In this document: positions 24,470 to 36,700 of the stretch, piece by piece | Numbering within the stretch: position 1 is the stretch's first letter | How the letters are laid out: each line of letters opens with the position of its first letter | From: Myrica gale | Lineage: Eukaryota; Streptophyta; Magnoliopsida; Fagales; Myricaceae | Assembly (NCBI GenBank): GCA_963930655.1 | Contig: OZ005611.1 | Location: 9,555,501-9,619,500, forward strand | Direction of reading: 5' to 3' | Length of the DNA: 64,000 bases | Notes under the pieces: model-generated | Told to the model about the DNA's origin: nothing | Database searches by the model: none | Seen by the model: the letters and a program-made list of their open reading frames with translations, nothing else | Translations under genes and position numbers: made by a program

Positions 24470-27400
24470 TAATTTGTGCTCGGGAGGAGATTGGTAGCAG
24501 AGAGAAATTGAGGCAGAGACGCAGTGAGAACAAGTCAGTATTTGACTTCTAGGATACTTTTTGTTCGATTCATTGATTCTGCCTGGGTCGATGCCTGACT
24601 CCCTGAGCGACCCTGGTTTCGGACGTATTCCTATTTCCAGTTGCAAGCGTCATGATTTGTCGTGGCCCGGCGATGGGTTGCGTCCTCGTATCTTGTGCCA
24701 AATAACGTTATCCTTCCAAGATGAGTACTTCAATTTTCTGTCCGAATACGAAATCGAAGAGAGATACGGCCAGTAAACTCTATTATTAACTTGTTTGAAG
24801 GACAAATAATTGGTCCTAATTATTTAGGATTAATATTAAAAATTTATCAATTAATTTTTTTTATTATAATATTTATTAAAATCTTCTTTCTTCATTTTTT
24901 TACCAACTCCCATAATTTTTTCACAAACTTCAATACTCAAAATTTCAACACTCAAACAACACATAACTCGTCCATAAATTGACAATTTGATCACTAAGTT
25001 TTAATATAGTTGTGACGATCTGATCTTTTCATCAAATCTCTGTTAAATTTTTAACTGGAATAGTGGTCAACCGGTTTATTTACCGTTGCGGCAACAATAA
25101 CTTGTAGCGGTTAAATCTTTTGTTCGGACGTTAATATCTTTCCAAAATTCTCGGAATTACTGTCAATAATTTATTTTAGAGAAATATTTAGTGTTCTTCC
25201 TATATTCTTCTCACGTTCTTTTGAGGAAGAGACTGACGGCTCATGATATCTAGGTGTGTAGGGTCCACTTCTAAAATGAATTATGATGAACCTTTTCTAG
25301 AATAACTTAGGAAAAACACCAGACATTTCTTTTTCTACCTTACATTTTCAGGTTTGCCATTAATTTTTGGTCATTTTTGGGTATATAATGGTTTCATTCT
25401 TAAGTTTTGATTTATTTTAATAAATAATCTTAAAAATTCTAAATTGATTATGGAGGTCCTAATTTATAATATTTGTAAAAAAATATTCTCTTAAAATTTT
25501 CATTCCCTTAATGATTCACACATCAACTCTAATAATAAGTTAAAAATAAAATTATGTGATTTACGATTTTTTTATATTTTTTCTTGCTTTTTATATTTTT
25601 AAATAATTTAATTTAATTTAAAAAACAAAATTATGTAAAAAATTATAAAAATTATAAATCGCTTAATTTTTTTTTGTTGACACGTATATTTAAATTTATT
25701 TGTAAATCGTTAATTTTATAAATAAAAGTGAATGAAAAAAATTATTTGATAAAAATTACAAATTTAATAATCTTTATGATCAGATTGAAAACTTAATGAC
25801 TATTACTTAAAATAAATTGAATTCAAAAGATCAAATAAATATATAACTCTTAATTTTTCTTGAAAACCGGACAACAAAATACCAACTCGAATCATGCTCA
25901 GGGGATTAAAAATTAAAATACAGCGCGAATCATTCATACTTCATTGCTCATTAAAAAAGGACAACGTGACTCATTGTTGGTACCAGAAAAGGAAAAAGCC
26001 AACAACTCTTCTCTCTCAAAAATAATAATATAAAATATTGGGAAAAAAAAGAGAAAAAAAATTCTTCAAATGGGATGGGAATTTACACTAAACCCAACAA
26101 AAAGGAAAGAAAAGGTGAAGTTGGAGGAGTACCAGCCTATGTTGTTAGGTTTTTTTGGTTTTTTTTTTAACTTGTGGGAGTGCTCATCTGCACAGGTTGC
26201 CATTATCCTCGAGGTCCGGTACTTGGCTGGGCTACACCGTTCGTGACTCGTTGATGACAATTGACAAATCAGATTCTACGGTTACTTCTGGAAACCATTC
26301 TCCCGAGGTAAGAGCTAGGAAGTTTCTTTCTTTAATTCGACTAATAAGAGGAGGGCAGCTCACCCAGAGCCAGAGTTGAGTCTTGGGATATGTTCAGTTT
26401 GGTTAAAAATGGTAAGATTTTAGAGCAGTTGTGAATATTTATGTTGAATAGTATTTTATTGGTGTTTGTGTAAAGTTGAAAGAGAAATGATTTGATGTAA
26501 TTGTTTAATAAAAAAATATTGGAGTTATTCGAAAAATTAAATAGAGAGAAAATTTGTGTTAAATAAAAAAGAAAAAAAAATTGTTGGAGATTGTTTTAAA
26601 TGTATTGTGTTTGTGCTTAAATTCTTAAGATATTCGGTGATAGTTTTGTGAATGTATTTGAATCCTGAAAAAAAATTAAAAACAAACATAACCTTGTACA
26701 GAAATCGCCTAATTGAGAGATTTGGAGTATATTACCTTAAACAAGCATTAAGATGGGGAACATTTATCATATAGGAAGGGTTTGCCAAAATATCCAACAA
26801 TTTCCTCCATGTTAGGAAGCTGTGCTCTCCTGTTATAGCCGCAACAATTCTAATTCATACTCCATAAGCTAACATCTTAACGGATCATGTAATGCTTATA
26901 AGATGTTTAGGACCCAAAATTTTGGGCTCTAAAAAATTTTACCCCAATAAAATAATTACACAAAATTCTTAATTTATCTATCAAATTACCATTTTTCACT
27001 CTACATAAATAAAAAAATTATTCAAATCAACTATTTCTTTACTTTTTCACCAACCGCAAAATATCAAAATTTTTATTTTTATTTTATCATGCAACTGTAG
27101 AGTGAAAAATTTTCAAAATGTCAAAAAAATTACAACCAAAATTTAAAATAAAAATGTAAAAATATATATAACCTGAAAATAATTAAGGTTAATTCATGAT
27201 AATTTATATCTCTCGCCCGTCTAGAGAAAGGTAAAAAATTTATATTTGACCCAAAAAATTCCACCGGTAACAGGTTGTCTGGGGGGCTCCGGTCTCGGCA
27301 ATGTACAACAATTGGGAAGCCGGGGCTGTACACGACGCGTCAACCCTTCAAAATTTACCGTTACTCCTCCATTCCTCTGTTTTTATTTTTAAAAATATAT

Positions 27401-27749
27401 ATTTTCCTACACGTCTTTCTTTAATTGTATAATAATAAGATGAAATTAAAAATTGCCGGGACAAAACTCGTACGGAAACCCAATTAGACCAAAACTCAAA
27501 TTCTTGAACTCAATCTGTTGCAAATTGCAATCCAATTCCACCTCTTATTTTGATCTCCCACGCAAGCCAAACTGTCTCTCTTTTCCTCTATCTGATGCTC
27601 GATTATGGAGGTGCCCCTTCCATCGCAAGCAACAACTACGACGGCGAGGGCGACAGTTCGGATTCGCTAAACCCCACAACCTTAGTTTCCACGCAAACCA
27701 GAATTTCCCCACTTCGGAAAACGCCAATTTGTGCACAACGAGAATAAAA
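24470..27749. other. AT-rich intergenic region and two divergent promoters
   Basis: Bases 24470-24780 are the likely promoter and leader of the minus-strand SDR/MDR gene. Bases 24780-27440 are AT-rich with long A/T runs and no supported gene. Bases 27450-27749 are the more GC-balanced 5' untranslated region of the ATG2 gene. It contains open frames not continuous with the ATG2 start in a way I could support. Confidence 0.5.
26385..26693. mobile_element. Possible MITE
   Basis: About 309 bp of AT-rich non-coding DNA with imperfect inverted ends: GGGATATGTTCAGTTT on the left, and the right end reversed reads GGTTATGTTTGTTTTT. No target-site duplication was clear. Low confidence. Confidence 0.3.
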
Positions 27750-30700
27750 ATGTTCCCGTGGAATATTGCAAAGTCGGCCGAGGCGTTGTTCTCGCGTTGG
27801 GCCGTGAAGAGGTTCTGCCAGTTCGTGTTGAAGAAGAAATTGGGGCAGTTCATATTGGGGGATATTGACCTCGATCAGCTTGATGTGCAGCTCCGTGAGG
27901 GCACGATTCAGCTCAGCGATCTTGCGCTTAACGTCGATTGTCTCAACGATAAGGTGCGCTTGACTCTTTTCCTTTGTAAGTTTTTTTTTTTGGTTCTGTC
28001 ATTATTTGGTAATAGTGAACATTAGGATGAAACCTAAATTTCTTTCTTCAAGTTTCTTTTTTTGTTGGTAATAGAGGGAATGAGAGAGTGCGCTGGTTAA
28101 GCTAAATGGTTGCTTTAGGCGCAGCTGAGTAGAGATATTTGTTTCTTTGAGACTGGACTTAGTTTATTAGCGCTTAGATAATGATTATAGTTTTGATTGC
28201 TTCCGTTATTATGGGCCTTTCAGACTGTAGGTTGAAGGGCTATATGACATTCAATGCGGTTAGTTTGGAAGGTTGTTGTGTGGTTAAGGATCTGGTTACA
28301 CGAAAGGCTCAGGTTTTACCTGACATGCGCAGGGTTTTTGGGGCTTCCATTTTATGTTTTTTAAAGGACAATGCTTCTCAAAATTCAATAGATCTGTTTG
28401 TTAGAATTTCGTGCAATTCTTTTAGTAGCGTTTTCTTGAACCAAAAACTTAAACAATTTGAAAACTATCATGATGATCGCCAATTTAATATGCTTGACTT
28501 CAGTGTGCTCCCTAAAAGTGGATGTAAAACTTGTGCCCATTTCACGTGGAGAAGTATTATGAGTGACATTAAATTTGAGAGACCTAGTGTAAAAAGAAGT
28601 GGGCTATATGAATGAATATCACTAATCCTATATGTGCACACTTGTCTATTAATGAAAAACGAGGGCTATAGGTTCTTTCGTAGACACATGGAAGATCAAC
28701 ATGTAAGAACTGCATCCAGAGTTAACTGAGGGCTATAATAATTTTTGGTGTAGAGTTTGTGAAGACCTTTTTATTCATTGCTTTCCTAGTTTGACTCCTA
28801 AATGGATTTTCTTGCCGTATTGTTCTCATATGGCTATGTTTTACCTTGTGTTCATTTCTTTCCTGATTTGACTCCTAATTGTCATATTGTTGCCTTACGG
28901 GCATGTTCTTCCTAACAGTTTGGTGCAGCAGCATCAGTGATTATAAAAGAAGGATCCATTGGCTCTTTAATGGTTAAAATGCCCTGGAAGGGTGAAGGTT
29001 GTCTGGTTGAGATAGATGAACTTGAGCTCGTGCTTTCTCCTTGTTTGAAAAATGATTCGCCAGCTCAAAATGAAACTTGTAGTTCGGTTCAGGATGATAA
29101 AGATGGTCTCCATTCTGAATTACAAAAGCTTAAAAACGAATTGGTGGCTGATGCTACAAAATCTTCATCTGGGGATGTTCATGAAGGCGTTAAGACGATT
29201 GCAAAGATGGTCAAACGGTTGCTTACCAGTTTCCATGTTAAGGTAAAAAATTTACTTGTTGCATATGATCCATGTTTGGAGAATGCTGAAAAGAGTGTGG
29301 GGAGTCATGCAACCCTAGTGCTTCGAATTTTAGAAACAGAATGTGGAACTCGTGTTTCTGATGATGCCAATTCAAATGGTGGTGCAAACTTTCTTGGGAT
29401 AAGCCAATTGTCAAACTTTGTGAAGTTTCAAGAAGCAATACTTGAGCTTCTTGAAGTTGAATATGACGACAAAAAAGAAAGCCTTCCATTTCTTTCCGGG
29501 ACAAGCTCTGGTGGATATTTTTCAGGGCACTGTCCCACAAATACTACTACTCCCATTATGAAAGGGAAAAGTGGTGGATTTTCTGGGAATTTAAAAATAA
29601 GTATACCTTGGAAGAATGGATCCTTAGACATCCACAAAGTGGATGCAGATGTTCACATCGACCCTGTAGAATTGAGACTTCAGCCCAGTACAATAGAATG
29701 GCTCTTACTGTCATGGGAAACTTTAAAGAACCTGGACAAGGATGGAGAAGGTCATATGCATCACAAGTCAGCCGATTCATCAACACTGGTTTCTACTGCA
29801 CATGCTACTGAAAAGCCGATGCCAAATTGCGCTGGTTTTCCAGTACACATCTCCTCTTTGGCCTTGCAAGATTCAGCCACTGAAACTCTGCTACCGAGGT
29901 CACTTTTAATATCAGATTGGATGCCATCTTCCGCCCAAAAAAGTCCGAAAGATGGCTTTGAAGAGGAACTTGATTTTGGGTCAAGGTTAGTAATCTTTGT
30001 ATTACGTTTGTCTTTATTTCGGCTGCAGTGGAGAGAAATTACTCTTTACAATGCTTTCTGTGCACTTGATTTTGATTGATGTCTCTTGCAAATGATGTTT
30101 GGTCTAACTAAACTGCTCCCTTGTCTTCAACTAAAAAAAGAAAGAAAAAGTAATGGATTTGTAACTGCATTCAAAACTTTATTTACCATTTCAACCCAGT
30201 CTTTTTCTTCAAACGTTTCTTTGGAAACTTGGAAATATTTCTTTTGCATGTAGCTTGGAACTTGTCAAAAGCATAATATGTTTACTGATAAGCGTTAAGT
30301 CTTTTGTTACTCTTAACATTTTTGCTTGTTATATTTTCTGGTAATACCAAGCATTGGATGCATAAGAATTACAACTGAAGCAGAACTTCTTTAATTTGTT
30401 TCATGCTTATTTCCCAGTTCTTACCTTGATTGGTAGTGAAGTATCATTTTTTCAAATAAAGCCAATTCCTCTGTTATAACATTCTGTTACTGTGTGCAGT
30501 GTGGATCAATTTTTTGAATGTTTCGATGGAATGAGAAGTTTCCAGTCTGCTTTAGCAAGCAGTGGGATGTGGAACTGGACATCTTCTGTTTTCAGTGCAA
30601 TTACTGCTGCATCTAGCCTTGCTTCCGGATCTTTGCATATTCCCCCTGGTATGTGTGCTTCTCTCACCATCTTATAACTGAAATTTTGATTTCATCATAT

Positions 30701-33700
30701 TAGTTTGTGCATCCTGTATGAATCATTGGTATGAAGACTTGGCTCATCATTTTGTTAATTCACGCTTCTTATTAGTTCAAGCTTTGGGACTGAAGGTTTC
30801 TTATAGGTTCTAAGTCAACTATTCGTTTCAATATTGAGTTTTCAGACCATAATTGTTCGTAGATTATCCTAAGTGAAACTTTGATTTTTAGCCCTCCCTT
30901 TTAATTTCTGGTTACAGAACAGCAGCATGTTGAAACCAATGTGAAAGCTGCTTTTGCTAAGATTTCTGTTGTGCTTTCCTTCCATAATGAAGACCAAAGC
31001 CATTTGTCTGATCCTGAGGGTGATCAGGTTAACATTCATTATCTGGGTGCAGAATGCAAAGATATTAGCCTTTGTTTGCAGGTAATAAATGTGCTTGGAG
31101 AATATTCAAGTCTATTTCATGTTTTACTTTTTTTGCTGAACACTAGTTGTTTTGGCATGATATTCCTCTACACTCACTTGAAACATTCGATAAGGTGAAC
31201 AGGTATCTCCTCAATATAAAAAGTTTGAAGGATTGGTGGAGGGTATTGTCGTTGCTGATTACTACAGCAGTGAAAACAGTGGAATGGACTTTGGTTTGAT
31301 GACGTACACGGACAATAATAACAGTAAAAGTCATTTGATTCATCAACTGCAAGCTGAAGTTCAAGGTGCTTTGCCTCCGTTTGCCACTCCTGCCGTAGAT
31401 CCTAATTTGGATGAAATAAATGGTCTAGTTGCTGCAGATTGTCCTTTTGGAACTAAGGGTGGTATAGTCAAAGTAACATTGGTTAAAACTTCAGGCGTCA
31501 CTCATTGCCAGTTTTCTGAGAGTTCAAGTTCGGCAGATGGCAGTTTTACAGGGCCAACATCATTTTCATTGAAAGTACCGCCTTTTGTTTTATGGGTGAA
31601 CTTCCCTCTGATAAATATGTTATTGAATCTATCAGTGGAAGTGGTAAAATCTGTTGAGATGAACATCAAAAGAAAAGAATTTCCACCCCAGGTCTCCAAT
31701 GAGAAGCAAGGATCATTGCATGTGGATGTTAGAAGAGGTTCTACTCCTCGTGTCACAAGCTTGTCATCAACAGAAAGGTTGCGTGGTGATATAGTGATGA
31801 CTCATGTTAGGGTAATATTATGTTTCCCTTTTGAAACTGGCAAAGAAAGTAAAAGCTACCCTTCCTGGGATCAGTTTATTGTTCTTGATTTTTCACCACC
31901 CTTAGCACTGAGCAAGGGAATAACAAAAAAGAGCAATCCAGCTTCAGATGCAAATTTTCAAGAAAACAATTCCTCAAGGCCCACAAGTTCTTTGCATTTC
32001 CATGTTGGTGATCTTGAAATTTACTTAGTATCTCGTGTGAGTACGGATGAGGTTGGAATTGACTCTTGTAGCAAGCACAATCATAAATTTTCTTCTCAGT
32101 CCATTCTGTCTATGACGAGCAAAACAGGTTCTGTTTCTGTCATCAGTATGCTTTGGCAGGAGGGCCATGTGACTGGTCCTTGGATAGAAAGAAGGGCAAA
32201 ATTCTTAGCCACTCTGGAGGAATCAAGAAGTAGATATCAATTTGTGGGGAAGGATTATGAGTTTGCTTCTGTGTCTACTGTGAAAGATCTGGAAGATTTA
32301 CATTCTCAAACTCGAAGAGAGATTATTCTGAGCTCTGCGTCCGTCCTCCATGTTCAGCTATCTCCGGTTACAATTAATCTTGGCAGTTCTCAATACAGAG
32401 TCTTACATGTTCTTTTAAATCAGGTGATAAATGGATTGTCATGCATGGATCCTGATGCTGCCAATTCAAGGGAAGGATCTCCTGTATATCAAACATCACT
32501 TCTTGTGGAATGTGATACTGTGGAAATATTAATTAGCCCAGAATTGAGGGAGAATATTGTAGGCTCAATGCAGAGTGAACTTCCTGGATCCTGGTATTGT
32601 TTGAGACTTAAAATTCAGAAGTTTGAATTGCTGTCGGTCTCAAATATTGGAGGTATTGGTGATGCCAAATTTTTTTGGTTAGCCCATGGGGAAGGAAAAT
32701 TGTGGGGCTCCATCAATGGGGTTTACGAGCAAGAGTTTCTTCTGATATCTTGTAGCAATTCTACCATGAAGCGTGGTGATGGAAAAGGTTCCAATGCATT
32801 GTCATCTAGATTGGCTGGCTCTGATATTGTATACCTGTGGGAGCCAGAGAGTTTTCATGGTTTTACATCTATAAATGTCAGATGTGGAACTATAGTTGCA
32901 GTAGGTGGACGCTTGGATTGGTTAGACGCAATATCCTCCTTTTTCACTTCGCCCTCTCCTGAGATTGAACAAGCAGGTGATGATAGTACACAGAAGGGGG
33001 ATGTTAATGAATTGTGTGGATCTTCTTTTATTCTTAACTTGGTTGATATTGGATTGAGTTATGAGCCCTACTTAAAAAGTTTGGTGGATGGGATTGAAGT
33101 TCTTGATTCGAAGTCTTATTCTTCAAGTGCCAAAGAAAAAGAATGTGGAGGTGAGCAATATGTTACTTGTCTGTTAGCTGCATCATCCTTATGTTTAACA
33201 AATTCGACTGTGGCAAACTCAATTGACAATGAACACAAAATCAGAGTGCAAGATCTTGGGCTTCTTCTTTGTAATGTGTCAAAGCTTGAGACTCTTGGTG
33301 GCACTTACAGTGTTGATCATCTCCGTAAGGTTGGCTATGTTAGAGTTGTTCGGGAGGCACTCATTGAAGTTTTCATCAGAACTAACTGTAAGAATGGCCT
33401 CCTTTGGGAGGTGGAATGTTCTAAATCTCACATTTATGTAGAAACTTGTCATGACACTACTTCTGGGTTGATTCGTTTGGCTGCTCAACTCAGCCAGCTA
33501 TTTGCTCCTGATGTGGAGGAATCGGTTGTGCACTTGCAGGCTAGGTGGAGCAATGTTCAGAAGGCACAGGAGAGGAATAATTTCCTTGATGAAATCAAAA
33601 CCTTCAATGGTGATTCCATGCCATCAACTTCTCAAGGGCACATTGCAATTGTAGATACAAAGAGTGAACCGGGATCGATTGGCTTGATGGACGAGATATG

Positions 33701-36700
33701 TGAGGATGCATTTCACTTTGATATCAATCATACCTACCAATTTGATTCTTCTGATACGGATATTTGCGTTTCACTTGATGAAAGCCTTCTTGGAGATGCA
33801 CGTAACTTGAATCTTGAAACTCCCAAGACTTCATCTATTGATTCATCCTTCAATGGATCAGTGCCTGTAGTGGGACTGGAAAACAGTCAAAACTCCATTT
33901 TGGAAGAAGGTTACTTTACGGAGTTCATGGAAGGCTATTGTTTATCTGAGTTGCGCCCTTTGATGGAATTATCTAAAGGTAGACAATGTATGCCTGAGAT
34001 ACCTATAAACAGATTTATAAATGTGGGGAGTGGAGATCCAGAAAAAGGAAATGGGGGATGGTATGCCGATGCTTTTAAAATTGTTGAAAACCACATTTCA
34101 GAAGCAAGTGAGCAAAGTGGCGTGAACAAATTTGAGGAAGGCAAGATTCCTTTTATTGACCATACAAGACATGAAGATGCTGGAAATGTTACAGGGCGTG
34201 TACTTTTAAAGAACATCGATATCAGATGCAGAATGTATGCTGGTTCCGACTGGCATGATTCCATGGGTGATCATGAGCATTCCAGTAATTTTCATGGGAG
34301 GGATAAAACTGCATTGCTGGAGCTTTTATTATCAGGGATGGAATTTCAATACAGCACTTTCCCAATTGGTGGAGTATGTGTATCTAAACTTTCTCTTTCA
34401 GTTGAAGACTTTCATCTTTACGACAAGAGCAGGGATGCACCATGGAAACTGGTAATGTTGAATCCTTTGACATTAATAGACTTCTACGCATGTCTTTACC
34501 TTCTGTCTTTTTTGAATAGGGTCTGAAAATATCTTTATTTTTGTATCGGAAGGTGCTAGGATATTATCATTCAAAAAATCATCCCAGGGAATCTTCCTCA
34601 AAAGCATTGAAACTGGACTTAGAAGCTGTCAGACCAGATCCTCTAATCCCTCTTGAGGAATACCGGTATGCATACTGTTTTTTTTTTTAATTCTTATTTT
34701 AGTAAACATGACACTAGCCTGTTAGCCTTTCTCATAGAATGCTATTATATGCATTATCCTATCTAAAAGTTTCCACTTTTCAGTGGAATTTACTAAATAG
34801 GCCTACATTAGTTTGATATCTTTTGTGACTGTAACTGCCTTTGGCTTACATACGTTGTGTTTGTGTTGTAAAATGTTGGGTATGGGAATATGTGTTGGTA
34901 TTGGGTTTAGTGAAAAGGTGAAGAGAGAGGTAATTTTTTATAGTTTTTGTAATTTTTTATATTTTTTTATGGGAGAGAGAGAGATTATATTGGAGTATTT
35001 TATTAGGAGAGAGATAAAATGTTGGAAATTATTTGATTGGCAAACGCAGCCATAATTGGTTTTGAAATTCTTGTCCAAAATGATAAGACTGTCTTCTACC
35101 CCATGTTAGGCTGCTAAGTTGTATGAAGTCTTGTCAACAATGATGCAGACTTTTTCCCTCTTTCTAATGTTGCCATATCTGGATCTTGAAAATTTCCAGG
35201 TTACGCATTGCTTTACTTCCCATCCTGTTGCATCTTCATCAGTCCCAACTTGATTTTCTCATCAACTTTTTTGGTTCAAAGAGCTCATCAGTTGACGAGT
35301 CTCCTGTTTGTCATCAAGATTCAGATGGTTTGAAATTGTTGCATGGCCATACGATTGCAAATGAGGCATTGCTTCCTTACTTTCAGGCAAGTTGTTTTGA
35401 TTATATCTTGTTTATATGGTCCTAGATGCTTTATGTGCAAAAAACAAAAGGGACTTATTTTTAGATGATTATCATAGTGTTTGTGATGTTAAAATTTTAA
35501 TAAAATTTTAGTAAAATTTTAGGAGTTGGTAAAAAGGTGAAGAGAGAGAATGAAAAAAGTGAAAAAGTTAGAGAAAAAGTAAGGAGAGAGAATGAAAAAG
35601 TAAGTGAAAAAGTGAAAAAAAAAATTAATAAAAAATTAAAGAAAAGTAAGGAGAGAGAATGAGTTAAAAATTTGGTAAAATTTTGTTAAATTTTTAGTGT
35701 TTGCAAACACTATGTATGAGTTTTAGACATAATTGTCATATATTCCAGATGGTTCTATTCGATATTTACAGTCAACTTTGTAGTTTTAGTAAAAGTGGAC
35801 TGTTGATTTTACTGAAATAGAAGTTGAACTCCCTGTACTGATTGTGTTAAGTTTTGTTTCAGACATTTGATATAGGGCCTGTTCTTGTTCGGGTTGATTA
35901 TAGTCCCCGTCATGTGGATCTTGCGGCACTGAGAAGCGGAAAGTATGTAGAACTTGTAAATCTTGTACCCTGGAAGGTAAATTTTGCAGTCTGATATATA
36001 TATGAGTGTAGTGATAGGGCGTTCAAGCACTTGTGTGTGAGTAAAGTAACCAAAAAAACAAAAAAAACAATGTAGCAGAAGCTTAGGAATAAAGTCGCAA
36101 ATTGAAATGTGAAAGGGATTTCCTATCATACTAACTGAATTGAGGCAGGGGGTTGAGCTACTGCTGAAGCAAGTCCATGCTGTTGGCATCTATGGCTGGG
36201 GCAGTGTTTGTGAAACAATTGTAGGGGAGTGGCTGGAAGACATTTCGCAAAACCAGGTCTTTAATAGCATTCATTATCCTTATTGACAATAGAATTATTT
36301 ATCTTGGTCGTGATTTGTGTCTGAAAATAATGTAGATACATAAAATATTGCGAGGCCTTCCTACAATCCGATCATTGGTCACTGTGGGTTCTGGTGCTGT
36401 GAAGCTGGTTTCTTTGCCAGTCGAGAACTACAGGAGGGATCGAAGAGTACTCAAGGGAATGCAAAGAGGTAAATCAAAATTTCATCGTCCAATGCTCGAC
36501 AATAAAAATCCGGGCTCTTCAGCCACAGTAGCTGCAACAATTATTGTTTTTTTGGATTTTTTCTGTTTAACTGTAACAAGCGAGACAGCTTTTTACTTGA
36601 ACCATTTGAAACCTATTCACGACTCCAGTCAAAGTTTTTTAAAACAATATGTTTTTTGAACTGCTAACTATGTTGGTGGAGCACAAAATGTTTCGAAAGC

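Noticed and set aside
27550-27853. Alternative frames in the ATG2 leader and first exon, both strands
   Set aside because: The chorein-type N-terminus starting at 27750 accounts for the coding signal; the other frames match nothing.
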